Below are positions 1-9,229 of a DNA stretch of 64,000 bases, piece by piece. How positions within the stretch are numbered: the stretch's first letter is position 1; every line of letters begins with the position of its first letter. Source of the stretch: JAKFWF01 sp963741505 (GTDB lineage: Bacteria > Pseudomonadota > Alphaproteobacteria > Rhizobiales > Hyphomicrobiaceae). The DNA lies in NCBI GenBank assembly GCA_963741505.1, contig CAVUIJ010000035.1, forward strand, positions 186,001 to 250,000, in the 5' to 3' direction. Under the pieces are notes generated by a model. It was not told where the DNA came from. It saw only the letters and a program-made list of their open reading frames with translations, and ran no database searches. The translations under genes were made by a program, and so were the position numbers.

Positions 1-657
1 ACTATCGCGTTCGGCGCGACCGCCGGCGTTATGTTGACCCCTGCGCCCGGAACGCGCATCGGTCTGGGCTGGCGTTCGGCGCTGACGCACGATCTTGAAG
101 GCACTTTCAATCGACCCGCTGGGCATGCTGGGACGCTGCCCGGAATCTACGCGGCACTGCCGAGGTCAAGCTGCCGGACATCGTGACGTTGAGCCTCAAT
201 CAGGCAATCGCGCCGAACATGCGCCTGCTGGGCACCGTCGAGTGGTCGAATTGGAGCCGGTTCAACGAACTGCGTGGTGAAGGACGCTAGTGGCATCGGC
301 TCCGACATGGTCATCGCGGCCAACTGGGTCGATGGCTGGTTCTTCTCGGTCGGCGCCGAGTACGACTATAGCCGGCAGCTCGACGCTGCGCACTGGCGTC
401 GGTTACGAAATGGTCGCCGATCGACGATCCGAAGAAGCGCCTGATTGGCATCCCGGACTCGAACCGTGTCTGGGCTGAGCATCGGCGGCAACTACAAGCT
501 GACGGAAGCGACGAGCGTCGACCTCGCCTACACACACGTGTTCCTCGAGGATTCGCGATTCGATCGCAGACATTCCGGCGCAGCCGTCCTCAATCTGAAG
601 GGCTCGATCGAAGCCTCGACCGACATCATTTCGGTGGGCCTCAAGACCAAGTTCTGA
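1..657 (+). CDS. FadL/OmpP1-type outer-membrane transport protein, C-terminal part, frameshifted
   Basis: This is the 3' part of a long-chain fatty-acid/hydrophobic-compound porin of the FadL (OmpP1/TodX) family, an outer-membrane beta-barrel; the 5' end lies outside the window. Recognisable pieces are TPAPGTRIGLGWRSAL near the left edge, then LSLNQAIAPNMRLLG, NWVDGWFFSVGAEYDYS and a C-terminal strand ending in the aromatic residue F (VGLKTKF), as expected for an outer-membrane barrel. The pieces lie in different frames. Breaks are near 157, 275, 385, 411 and 473. The last four are each repaired by removing one base; the first looks like one missing base or two extra. I infer sequencing or assembly errors rather than decay, because every strand of the barrel remains family-like. 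The substrate cannot be told. Confidence 0.75.
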
Positions 658-830
658 TCGGCCCTTGCGGTATTGAAGACGTTGAATTGCGCGAACGGCC
701 GATCCCTCACCAGGGGCGGCCGTCTTGCTTTGCCACGCCACCTCTGGGTCCGTGGCCGTTTACCGGAGCTCACGACTGCCGTCCGAAATCGTTCCGGTTC
801 AAGTGGAATTGAAGGGGTGAGCGCCGTTCC

Positions 831-1064
831 CGCCCTCTCCCCCGCCGCTTCGGGGGAGAGGGCAGAGGCCGGCACTTGCCGGCCGAGGGTGAGGGGCGGC
901 TGCTTGCTCGAACGCGCTTTCTTCGCCCCACGATCATCTGACCCAGCCCGCTGTTGAGAGAGTCTTCGCGCTGCCGCCCCTCACCCTGACCCTCTCCCCG
1001 TACGCGCGTAATGCGCTACGGGGAGAGGGGAAGAATTCTTTCTCCCCCGCCGGGGAGAGGGAAT
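831..1064. repeat. Inverted pair of GC-rich palindromic intergenic repeats (REP/BIME-like)
   Basis: Two palindromic units face each other. The first has stems at 831-863 (CCCTCTCCCCC against GGGGGAGAGGG) and 868-885 (GGCCGGC against GCCGGCC), followed by GAGGGTGAGGGGCGGC at 886-901. The second begins with the reverse complement, GCCGCCCCTCACCCT, at 972-987 and contains CTCTCCCCG against CGGGGAGAG around 1001-1030. This CCCCTCACCCT/CTCTCCCC pattern is a familiar extragenic repeat type in high-GC Proteobacteria. The rest of the 658-1129 gap holds no gene that I can support. Confidence 0.7.
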
Positions 1065-1129
1065 GACCGCTTCAACTTACGTCGGAAGAACTCTAGTCTT
1101 GCCCGAACTTTGACCATTGCAACGAGGGC

Positions 1130-2122
1130 ATGCCACCGATGGAACTCGAGCTTCCGACATTTGCCGATGTGATCGACGCCGCCGAGCGCATCGCGCCCTA
1201 TGCGGTCATGACGCCGCTGATCGAACACCCGGCGCTCAACGAGCGCACCGGCGGCCGCATCCTGCTCAAGGCCGAGAATTTGCAGCGGGTCGGTGCCTTC
1301 AAGTTCCGCGGCGCCTATAACGCCGTCTCGCGCGTCGACCGTCAGAAGTATCCCGGCGGCGTCGTCGCCTGCTCGTCGGGCAATCATGCGCAGGGCGTGG
1401 CGGCGGCGGCGACGCTGTGCGGCATGCCGTCGTTGATCGTGATGCCGGCGGATGCGCCCAAGCTCAAGATTGCCCGCACCAAGGGCTTCGGCGGCGAGGT
1501 CCACCTCTATGACCGCGACAGGCAAGACCGGGAAGAGATTTCCCGCCGCTTCTGTGCCGAGCGCAAGGCGGCGCTGATCCACCCCTTCGACGACTACTAC
1601 GTGATCGCCGGCCAGGGCACCGCCGGCCTCGAGCTGATGGCGCAGGCCAAGGCGGTCGGCGCCACGCCCGACGCGGTGCTCGTCTGCTGCTCGGGTGGTG
1701 GGTTCGCCGCCGGTGTTGCGCTGGCGGTGCAGCAGGCCAATCCGGCGAGCGAGGTGTTCACGGTCGAACCCGCCGGCTTCGACGATTTCGCCCGCTCCCT
1801 CGTCAGCGGCAAGCCCGAGAAGAACGCCCGCATGTCGGGATCGATCTGCGATGCGCTGCTGGCGAATTCGCCGGGTCAGCTGACGCTGGCGATCGGCAGG
1901 GCGAAGATGAAAGGCGGGCTCGTCGTCACCGACGACGAGGTGCGGGCGGCGATACGCTTCGCTTTTCACGAGTTGAAGCTGGTGGTCGAGCCGGGCGGCG
2001 CTGCGGCGCTCGCCGCCGTACTTGCCGGCAAACTTTCGACCAAGGGGCGCACCATCGCCTGCGTGTTGTCGGGCGGCAACGTCGACCCGACCGACTACGC
2101 TGCCATCATCACGGCGGCCTGA
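1130..2122 (+). CDS. Threonine ammonia-lyase / serine racemase-type PLP enzyme
   Basis: This is a 330-residue fold-type II PLP enzyme that probably deaminates L-threonine to 2-oxobutanoate and ammonia, either catabolically or feeding isoleucine synthesis. The PLP-binding lysine lies in KFRGAYNA (about residue 61), a substrate-loop motif SSGNHAQGVA follows near residue 80, and the phosphate-binding glycine loop is SGGGFAAG near residue 190. A late conserved LSGGNVD motif is present. There is no C-terminal ACT-like regulatory domain, so the length fits the short catabolic or serine-racemase-like class rather than feedback-inhibited IlvA. The ATG is preceded by AACGAGGG. Racemase or serine dehydratase activity cannot be excluded from sequence. 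Confidence 0.85.
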   Translation: MPPMELELPTFADVIDAAERIAPYAVMTPLIEHPALNERTGGRILLKAENLQRVGAFKFRGAYNAVSRVDRQKYPGGVVACSSGNHAQGVAAAATLCGMPSLIVMPADAPKLKIARTKGFGGEVHLYDRDRQDREEISRRFCAERKAALIHPFDDYYVIAGQGTAGLELMAQAKAVGATPDAVLVCCSGGGFAAGVALAVQQANPASEVFTVEPAGFDDFARSLVSGKPEKNARMSGSICDALLANSPGQLTLAIGRAKMKGGLVVTDDEVRAAIRFAFHELKLVVEPGGAAALAAVLAGKLSTKGRTIACVLSGGNVDPTDYAAIITAA

Positions 2123-2134
2123 AGGCGGTTTGCC

Positions 2135-2713
2135 TCACGCGTCGCTGCTGGCGACACGATCGGCCTCGGCCTCGAGCGTGATCGTCTGCAGGATGCCGTC
2201 GAGGTGGGCGATGGCGCTGTCGAGATTCGAGGCGACTTCGCTAGCCCGCCTCGATTGGGCGGCCTGAGCGACGCTCTGGGCATAGATCGTCGCCGCATGC
2301 AGGGCGATCCGCTCGCAGGTGCCCTGGTCGATGGGCGCCGCCTGCAGGTTCCAGGCCATCTGGTGCAGTGCCTCGACCGACTGCAGGATGGCGGCCGGCG
2401 CCGGCTCGTCGAGGGCGGCAGCAGTTTTTGCCACCACCCTGGCGCGGGTACCGGCGATCTCGTGACGCAGCTTCGAGATTTCTCCTTTCAGCTGCCCGAG
2501 CAGTGCTGGCGGCTGCCGCAGGGAACACTGCAGCTTGTCCAGTGCCTCGTCGAGGCGGGCGCTGTCGAGGCGGCGCGCACGACGGCCGTGCTCGGCCAGA
2601 AACCAGCGGCCCAGCGCGGTTTCCAGTAGCGCCAGTTCGATCGCCCGGTATTCGGCCTCGGCGTCGGCGCCGGCGGGCAGCTCGGGGGTGACGGTTGCTG
2701 GCAAGTTGGTCAT
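2135..2713 (-). CDS. Conserved hypothetical protein, helical
   Basis: This 192-residue protein is rich in Ala, Leu, Arg and Glu and is predicted to be almost wholly helical, with no signal peptide or membrane segment. An N-terminal segment (about residues 24-48) contains LETALGRWFLAEHGRRAR, which looks like the ARGRWFL-type motif I associate with small conserved alphaproteobacterial proteins; I do not know their function. A second helical block near residues 110-180 contains ILQSVEALHQMAWNLQ. It runs convergent to the threonine ammonia-lyase gene and divergent from the MFS gene. A CheZ-like helical role would be a guess. Codon use resembles that of its neighbours. Confidence 0.6.
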   Translation of the reverse strand: MTNLPATVTPELPAGADAEAEYRAIELALLETALGRWFLAEHGRRARRLDSARLDEALDKLQCSLRQPPALLGQLKGEISKLRHEIAGTRARVVAKTAAALDEPAPAAILQSVEALHQMAWNLQAAPIDQGTCERIALHAATIYAQSVAQAAQSRRASEVASNLDSAIAHLDGILQTITLEAEADRVASSDA

Positions 2714-2820
2714 GACTGAGGTTCGCTGATGCTGTTATCGCCCACGTGAATGACATAAGAGCAATACGCGATTCGCCGCTGCTGCGGCGCTCGGTCGGCA
2801 ATCAGCAGGGGAATTGTCGG

Positions 2821-4000
2821 GTGCAGGCCACAGGGAAGTATTTCGCGGCCCGCATCGCCGGTTTCTTCGGCGCCATGTTCCTGGTTTATGGCGCGGCGGT
2901 GCCATACCTGCCGGTGTTGCTCGACGCGCGCGGTCTCAATGCCAGCGAAATCGGCTTGATCTCTTCGCTGCCGCTGATGCTGCGTCTAGTCTTGACGCCA
3001 GCGATTGCACTGCACGCCGATCGCCGCGGCGATCACCGGTCGATGCTCATCTGGCTCGCGGTCGCGGCTGTGGCCGCGGTCGGTCTCGTTGCGCACGTCG
3101 GCGGGTTCTGGCCGCTGTTGGTCTGCGTGGTGGCGTTCCAGCTCGCCTTGCAGTCGATGATGCCGCTAATCGAGACGATCGCGATGGCCGGCGTCAAACG
3201 GTTGGGTCACGACTATGGCCGCATGCGGCTGTCCGGCTCGGTGACATTCATATTGGCGACATTCGCCGGGGCCTGGCTGATCGACTGGCGGGGTGCCGAG
3301 ATCGTCGGCGCCATGCTGCTGGCCAGCACCATGGTGACGCTTGGCTCGGCACTGTTGCTGCCAGGTCCCACGCCCTGCAATGATGCCGCGCCGCGCGCTC
3401 GCCCGGATGTTGGAACCGCGCTGCGCCTCATGTCCGAGCCGCGCGTGATCCTTTTCCTGGTCGCGGCCGGTGCAATCCAGTCGGCGCACGCGGTGTTCTA
3501 TGCCTTCGGTGTGCTGCACTGGCGGGCTAGCGCCATACCATCGACCTGGATTGGCTGCCTGTGGTCGGTCGGCGTGCTGGCGGAGATCGCACTATTCTGG
3601 TGGTCGGGCGCAGCGCTGCGGCGGCTTTCTGCGATCGATCTGATCGTCATCGGCGCTGCTGCCGGCGTGCTGCGCTGGACGCTGATGGCATTTGATCCGC
3701 CGCTCGCGGCCCTCGTGCCGCTGCAGATCCTGCATGGACTGACCTACGGTGCCAGCCACCTGGGGGCGATGCATTTCATTAAGGCGCGGGTACCCGATGC
3801 CAACGCCGGCACCGCGCAGGCGCTATACTCGACGGTGACGCGCCGGCATCGGCATGGGGCTGGCGATGATCCTTGCCGGCTACACCTACCGGTATTTCGG
3901 CGGGCTCGGCTATCTGGCAATGGCGGCGCTGGCGGCGGTGAGCCTCGTTGCCGCGATCGCACTGCGCCGGATGGCGCCGGTCACAACCGGAGGCGGCTGA
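2821..4000 (+). CDS. MFS transporter, 3-phenylpropionate (HcaT/PPP)-like, frameshifted near 3840
   Basis: This is a major-facilitator membrane protein of about 392 residues with many hydrophobic segments. The first transmembrane region, GAMFLVYGAAVPYLPVLL, followed by ARGLNASEIGLISSLPLM, resembles the phenylpropionate/PPP family of MFS permeases; the natural substrate is unknown. I chose GTG 2821 because CAGGGGAA lies 8 bases upstream; an ATG at 2746 is also in frame but gives an odd polar leader. Near 3838-3842 the frame breaks. Removing one base restores AGIGMGLAMILAGY and the last two membrane segments, ending at the TGA of 3998-4000. It is convergent with the next gene, with a two-base gap. 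Confidence 0.75.
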
Positions 4001-4002
4001 GA

Positions 4003-6883
4003 TCAGTTCAAACGGCCGCTGACATGGGCGAGGAACAAATACACGCGGCCGGTATCGGTGGTCAGCTGGTTCTGCGTCAGCCGGCCGCTCGGGTCGCGGC
4101 GGTCGCTGTCGGCCAGGATGCGCTCGTAGTCGGCGAGATAGCGGTTCACCGTCTGCTGGAAATCGAGGTCGGAGCGGAAGCGACGGGAAACCTCGTCGAA
4201 CGCGACCCGGCCCTCGGCGGTATAGATGCTGCGCACCATGACGCCGCGCTGGCCAGAGCGGTAGCGCGACCAGATCGCGGAGGCGGTTGCCGGGTCGAGG
4301 GCGCGCGAAATCACATCGACGTTGAGACCGCCGCCCTGCGCCGCGGCCGGCACCAGGGGTTGGTTCTGGGCGTGACCGGGCGGCGGCGGCAGCCGCGCCG
4401 GGCCTGGAGGGGCCGAGCCGTCGTCCTCGTGCGAAGCGCGCGCCAGCAGGTCGCCGAGCGACCACCGGCTACCGCCGGCCTGCGGGCCTGATGCCTGACC
4501 TTGCTGGCGTTGACCGAGCTCCTGCGCCAGGGTAGTGCCGAGCGAGGTGAGGTTGCGGCCGGCATCGCGAGGTGGCATCGCAAAACCGCCTGCGCCAAGC
4601 GAAGTCGGGCCCGGTGTCGGCGCCTCGACCGGTGGCGCGACGTCGCGGCGGCCGGCCTCGCGATTTGTCAAATTGGAGAGTTGCTCCAGGGCGCGAAGCT
4701 GATCGCCGAGCGCGCGGCGCATCGCCTCGGTGCTTTCGCGCGTGCTGTTCGGCAGGTTCTGCACCTGCTCGCGGATCCGTGCCTGCTCGGCTTCGAACTC
4801 GTTTGCGACGGCGGCGGTGCGCTGGCGCATCTGGCTCGATGTCGTGGTGAACTGCTCGGTCAGCGAGCCGAGCTGCTGTGTCACCTCTTGCGAGACGTTG
4901 GAGAACTTCGATCGCAGCTCGTCGAGGGCGCGATCGGCCTCGCCGGCAGCATCGTGCTTCAGGCGTTCGATCTCGGCGATGGTGGAGCGCGAGTGCGCCT
5001 GCGCACCGCTCGCCAGCTCGTCGGTGATTTGCCGCGCTCGCTGCTCGGCCTCGGTGAGCGAGCCTTCGAGCGTGGTCGAATAGCCATGCATCAGGCGCGA
5101 CAGGTCTTCCGCCTTGCCGCCGAGCCGGTCGAGCGTCTGGCTGAGTTCGACCTGGCGATTCTGCAGCGTCAAGTCGATCTTGTAATTGGCGGTTTCGAGC
5201 GCATTGGCGGCCTTCATGATCGCCTGGCCCTGGTTCTCGAACCGGTTGGTGACGCCGTGGATCTGGCCGAGCAGGTTCTCCGACACGTTCTTGAGCAGGT
5301 CCGACTGGCCGGCGAGGCCCTCGATCGCCTTGATCGATTGCTTGGTGATGTTCTCGCTGGTGCGGCGCACCGCGTTGATGCCGTGCATCAGCGTTTCGTC
5401 GAGTTCCAGCGCCTTCTTGCCGATGGTCTCGCTCATGTTGTGGGCATGGGATTCCATGGCGTTGGTGAGGGCATTGGCGCGTTCGCCGATGGCACCGTCG
5501 ATCGCCATCGTCGAGCGCAGGATCGACTCGTCGAACAGTCGCAGACGCTCCGAGAAGGCATTGTCGAGTGTCTTGGTGCGCTCCACCAGCTGCATGTCCA
5601 GCGCCTGGGCGCGATTGGCGAGCGTCGTGTCGAGCGCACGCGCATATTCCTCGAAAACCGTCTGCAGCGTATCCGTGCGCGAGCCGATCGTGCCGTCGAT
5701 CGACTGCATGTAGCTCGACAGCATCTGCTCCATCTGCTGACTGCGGTGGCCGAGCGCGCCGCCAAGGGCGGTGGTGTAGCTTTCAATCACCGAACTCAGC
5801 TGATCGGAGTTCGAACCGAGCACGCCCTGCAGGCTCTGGGCGCCGCTGGTGATGACTTGCTGCAGCTGCTGCGTGCGACTGTCCAGCGCGGTCTCGAGAT
5901 TGCCGGTCTGGGTCGCCATCGCGGTTTCGAGCTGGGTCAGATTCTGGCTCGCGCCCTCGATGATGTCGGCGAGCTTGGCCTGCTGCTGGGCGAGGCTATC
6001 GATCAGCACCGGTACTTCGCCGCCGAGCGTGCGCAGCGTCTCCGAAACACGGTCGCCGGTCGACAGCAGCGCATGGCGCTCGCTAGCCAACTCGTCGATA
6101 AGTGAGCGGATCTTGCGCTCATTATCTTCGTAGGACCTCTCGAGCGCCGTCACCTCGTTGTGGACCAGGGCCTCGAGTTCACCGGCCCGGCCGAGGGCAC
6201 GGGAGACGGCATCGTTCATGAACGACACCTGGCGGCGGACCGCCTGGCCGAGGGAGGCGACCGACTGCTCCGCCATGCGGTCCGGCTCGGAGAGGCGGAC
6301 CGCCACCTCCGTCATCGCTGTCGAGCGCAGTTTCAGCTCCTCTGTTCGCCAGGCGAGCAGGGCCAGGAACCAGAACAAGGCGATCGGGCCGGCAACCGTG
6401 GCAATGCCGGTCAGGAAGGTGGGGCTGCCGACCAGATCGAGCAGGCCTTTGCCACTTAGCAGCCCTGGGCCGATCATGGCCCAGGCGAAGCCGAGCCCGA
6501 GTGCCGCCCACACGCCGCTCGCCGTCGCCGCGATCATGAAGGGCTTGTTCGACGGCTTCTGGTTCAGGGCGTAGATCAGGCCGCCAATCGAAGGGGCGTC
6601 GTCATTGGCGGCGATGCGGCCGCGCGAGGGACCGGCCGGGCGCCGTATCGCCTGGCGGCGGGCCGTGTCCTCCGCTTCGCTCTCATCGCGCGGCAGCGTG
6701 CCGGCGACCTCCTGCTGACCCGCGTCTTGGTGCCGCGGCTGCGGGCTCACCTGCGGTCGCGGCGGTCGGACGTGGCGGCAATGGCGGTGGGCCGGCGGCA
6801 GGCATCGCTACCCCAGGTGGCGCATCACCCCCGGCATCGGCTGCCGGCGGTGTCGCACGAACAAATTTAGCATCTTGCGCCAT
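4003..6883 (-). CDS. Large membrane-anchored coiled-coil protein, polarity/growth-pole type
   Basis: The protein is about 959 residues if one extra base near 6750-6790 is removed; otherwise the longest frame starts at GTG 6750 (915 residues). The N-terminus (MAQDAKFVRATPPAA) is Pro/Ala-rich. Two transmembrane helices follow (KPFMIAATASGVWAALGLGF and ATVAGPIALFWFLALLAW). A long coiled-coil of degenerate repeats with apolipoprotein-like heptads, such as SRTQQLQQVI and NRAQALDMQLVERTKTLD, spans roughly residues 180-730. The C-terminal globular end finishes TDTGRVYLFLAHVSGRLN. This architecture resembles alphaproteobacterial polarity and growth-pole-ring proteins (TipN or rhizobial GPR type), which anchor division and polar-growth machinery. 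That role is inferred from architecture, not shown. It is much shorter than rhizobial GPR (about 2000 residues). Confidence 0.7.
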
Positions 6884-7204
6884 TCACCCGCCAGGCTTTG
6901 CTCACGCAAAAGTTGCGCTGGGCGAGGCGACAAGAGTCGCCAAGCCGATCCATACAATAGCGCGGACGCAGGTGAAAGATAAACCTGCCGCGCCGAGCAA
7001 GGAGCTTCAGACTTTGGAAAGGTAACGGCCTTCCCCCATCCCAGCCCCGCAAATAGGCGGAGTTTGAGGCAAAAACGTGGATCGAGGCCGGGTTATCCAC
7101 CACTGCCCGGTTTCCGATATGTTGCGTTGGCAGCGTTAACTTCTAGGCTGAGGTTTACCGGACCTTATGACCCGATGGCGGATAATGCGGCGTGTTCGCG
7201 GGGT
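6884..7204. other. Divergent intergenic region
   Basis: This 321-base region separates two divergent genes, so it must carry both promoters. The start of the coiled-coil gene is preceded by GGCGGGTGA immediately before its ATG. I see TTAAC near 7135 upstream of the HPt gene but no second half-site at CtrA spacing, so I do not call a CtrA box. No convincing small gene or hairpin was found. Confidence 0.4.
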
Positions 7205-7597
7205 ATGACTATGACGATGATGGAACAAACTGATCCGGACCGGCCGGCGCGCCAGCGCGGGGCCAAAGCCGCCGCACCCAGTGTGCCGGTCGATCTTGCC
7301 CATCTGCGCCGGTTCACGGCCGGCAACCGGGTGCTGGAACGGGAAGTGCTCGACCTCTTCGTCGAGCAGGCGCCGCGTACTCTGCAGGCTATGCAACTCG
7401 CCAACAGTGAAAAAACCTGGCTCGATGCCGCCCACACCCTGAAAGGCTCTGCGTTCGCGGTCGGCGCCAACGTCATCGCCCGCACCGCCGCCGAGGCTGA
7501 GCTTGTGCGCGGCGAACCGCAGCGGTGGCCGGAAATACTGAGCCGGCTGGAACAAGCCATTTGCGACGCCCGCAGCTTCATCACGATTGCCGCCTGA
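7205..7597 (+). CDS. Stand-alone histidine phosphotransfer (HPt) protein
   Basis: This is a small cytosolic phosphorelay protein of about 130 residues that should pass phosphate between a hybrid kinase and a response regulator. The phospho-accepting histidine is in DAAHTLKGSAFAVGA (H77 counting from ATG 7205), the signature of HPt helix bundles, preceded by a helix LFVEQAPRTLQAMQLA. ATG 7175 and codons further upstream are also in frame; 7205 was chosen because the extra residues look non-conserved, and several ATGs (7205, 7211, 7217) crowd the start. No kinase or regulator lies nearby, so its partners are encoded elsewhere. The gene stands between the coiled-coil gene and the ferredoxin gene. 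Confidence 0.75.
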   Translation: MTMTMMEQTDPDRPARQRGAKAAAPSVPVDLAHLRRFTAGNRVLEREVLDLFVEQAPRTLQAMQLANSEKTWLDAAHTLKGSAFAVGANVIARTAAEAELVRGEPQRWPEILSRLEQAICDARSFITIAA

Positions 7598-7737
7598 ACG
7601 CTGCGCCGCCGCTTGCTGCCATTCGTTGGGTCGACTTGTAATCGCCGCCGCTACTGTCTAACACTCGCGCCCGACAGTGGTGCGAGGGTCGACCTGCCTC
7701 GCGTCTCGCAACAGCAAAGCGTGACAAGGCTCAAGGT

Positions 7738-8058
7738 ATGGCTAAGATTATGTTCATGCAGCCGGACGGAACGACCCAGACCGTAGATGCCGAAGTCGGC
7801 CTCACGGTAATGGAAGCGGCCAAGCTCAATTCGATCGCCGGAATTGACGCCGAATGCGGCGGCGCCTGCGCCTGTGCCACCTGTCACGTGTACGTCGACG
7901 CCGCCTGGCTGGCCAAAACCGGCAAGCCCTCGGCGATGGAAGAAGACATGCTCGACTTTGCCTTCGATGTGCAGGGTTCGAGCCGGCTGGCCTGCCAGAT
8001 CAAGGTGACGCCGGAACTCGACGGCTTGCTGGTTCGCGTCCCCGCCAAACAGTTTTGA
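7738..8058 (+). CDS. 2Fe-2S ferredoxin, adrenodoxin type
   Basis: This 106-residue soluble electron carrier has the adrenodoxin-type cluster pattern: three cysteines in ECGGACACATCHV (C-x5-C-x2-C) near residues 39-48 and a fourth in RLACQI near residue 86. Such ferredoxins donate electrons to cytochromes P450, Rieske oxygenases or iron-sulfur assembly. Length and ATG start fit the family. The reductase gene directly downstream on the same strand is an obvious redox partner. The exact terminal acceptor is not visible in the window, since no P450 or oxygenase gene is nearby. Confidence 0.92.
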   Translation: MAKIMFMQPDGTTQTVDAEVGLTVMEAAKLNSIAGIDAECGGACACATCHVYVDAAWLAKTGKPSAMEEDMLDFAFDVQGSSRLACQIKVTPELDGLLVRVPAKQF

Positions 8059-8166
8059 TGTCGACCAGCCGTCGCGAATTGGACAACCACGGTCGAGGTT
8101 CCGCGCGACAGGGCGGGTGTCCCCGGCCTCACTCGAGTACAGCCGATTGAACAGGATGCCAGCGCT

Positions 8167-9219
8167 GTGAACCAAGCCGCCAGCGACGCGAATGATACCG
8201 CCGCTATCGAGACCGATGCGCTGATCATCGGTGCTGGTCCAGTCGGCCTCTTCACCGTGTTCGAGCTCGGTCTGCTCGACATCAAGGCGCACGTCGTCGA
8301 CATCCTCGGCAAGCCGGGCGGTCAGTGCGCCGAACTCTATCCGGAAAAACCGATCTATGACATTCCGGCGCTGCCGATCGTCACCGGCCAGGAGCTGACC
8401 GAACGGCTGCTCGCGCAGATCAAGCCGTTCCAGCCGACCTTTCACTACGGCGAGCGCATCGACGGCCTGAAGCGGGCCGGCGACGGCCGGTTCGACGTCG
8501 TGACCGATACCGGCAAACGGTTCAAGGCGAAAGTGGTGGTGATCGCCGCCGGTGGCGGTTCGTTCACACCGAAGCGGCCGCCGCTCGAAGGCATCGAGGC
8601 ATTCGAGGGCCGCGGCGTGCATTATGCCGTGCGCAAGATGGAGACGTTGCGAGACAAGGACATCCTTATCGTCGGCGGCGGCGACTCCGCACTCGACTGG
8701 ACACTCAATCTGCAAGCGCTGGCGAAGAGTTTGACGCTGCTGCATCGGCGCGACGAATTCCGCGGTGCGCCACATTCTGTCGAACAGATGCGCCACCTGG
8801 TCGCGACCGGGAAAATGCGGCTGCTGATCGGCCAGGTGACCGCGCTGCACGGCAGCAATGGCGATCTCGCTGCCGCCACCGTCAAGACCAAGGACGGCGA
8901 GGAGCGAATCGCCTGCAATGCGATGCTGCCGTTCTTCGGGCTGACCATGAAGCTCGGGCCGATTGCCGAGTGGGGGCTCAACCTTGCCGAGAACCTGATC
9001 CCGGTCGACACCGAGAAGTTCGAGACCAGCCAGCCCGGCATCTTCGCGGTCGGCGATATCAACACCTATCCTGGCAAGCTGAAGCTCATCCTGTCGGGCT
9101 TCCACGAGACGGCACTGATGGCACAGGCAGCCCAGCGCATCGTCTATCCCGGCAAGAAGGTGCTGTTCCAGTACACGACATCGTCGTCGAGCCTGCAGAA
9201 GAAGCTCGGCGTGAAGTAG
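8167..9219 (+). CDS. Ferredoxin-NADP+ reductase, thioredoxin-reductase-like type
   Basis: This 350-residue flavoprotein transfers electrons between NADPH and ferredoxin. It has the FAD dinucleotide fold GAGPVGLF near residue 23, a second dinucleotide motif GGGDSALDW near residue 175 for NADP(H), and the C-terminal FAD-contact motif GIFAVGDINTYPGK near residue 295. It lacks the CxxC of thioredoxin reductase, which places it in the TrxR-like FNR class. Start is GTG 8167 with GAACAGGA upstream. It follows the ferredoxin gene by 108 bases on the same strand, so the two probably form one redox module. Confidence 0.9.
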   Translation: MNQAASDANDTAAIETDALIIGAGPVGLFTVFELGLLDIKAHVVDILGKPGGQCAELYPEKPIYDIPALPIVTGQELTERLLAQIKPFQPTFHYGERIDGLKRAGDGRFDVVTDTGKRFKAKVVVIAAGGGSFTPKRPPLEGIEAFEGRGVHYAVRKMETLRDKDILIVGGGDSALDWTLNLQALAKSLTLLHRRDEFRGAPHSVEQMRHLVATGKMRLLIGQVTALHGSNGDLAAATVKTKDGEERIACNAMLPFFGLTMKLGPIAEWGLNLAENLIPVDTEKFETSQPGIFAVGDINTYPGKLKLILSGFHETALMAQAAQRIVYPGKKVLFQYTTSSSSLQKKLGVK

Positions 9220-9229
9220 TCGCGGGGGG

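Noticed and set aside
4501..6105. Long plus-strand open frame (534 codons) inside the coiled-coil gene
   Set aside because: It is antisense to a gene with transmembrane helices, heptads and a conserved C-terminus. Its own translation is Arg/Leu-rich with no domain; high GC keeps the frame open.
7125..7165. CtrA box upstream of the HPt gene
   Set aside because: TTAAC is present near 7135, but there is no second TTAA at seven-base spacing.
7651..9105. Minus-strand open frame of 484 codons opposite ferredoxin and reductase
   Set aside because: The sense genes have complete iron-sulfur and dinucleotide motifs; the antisense product has none.
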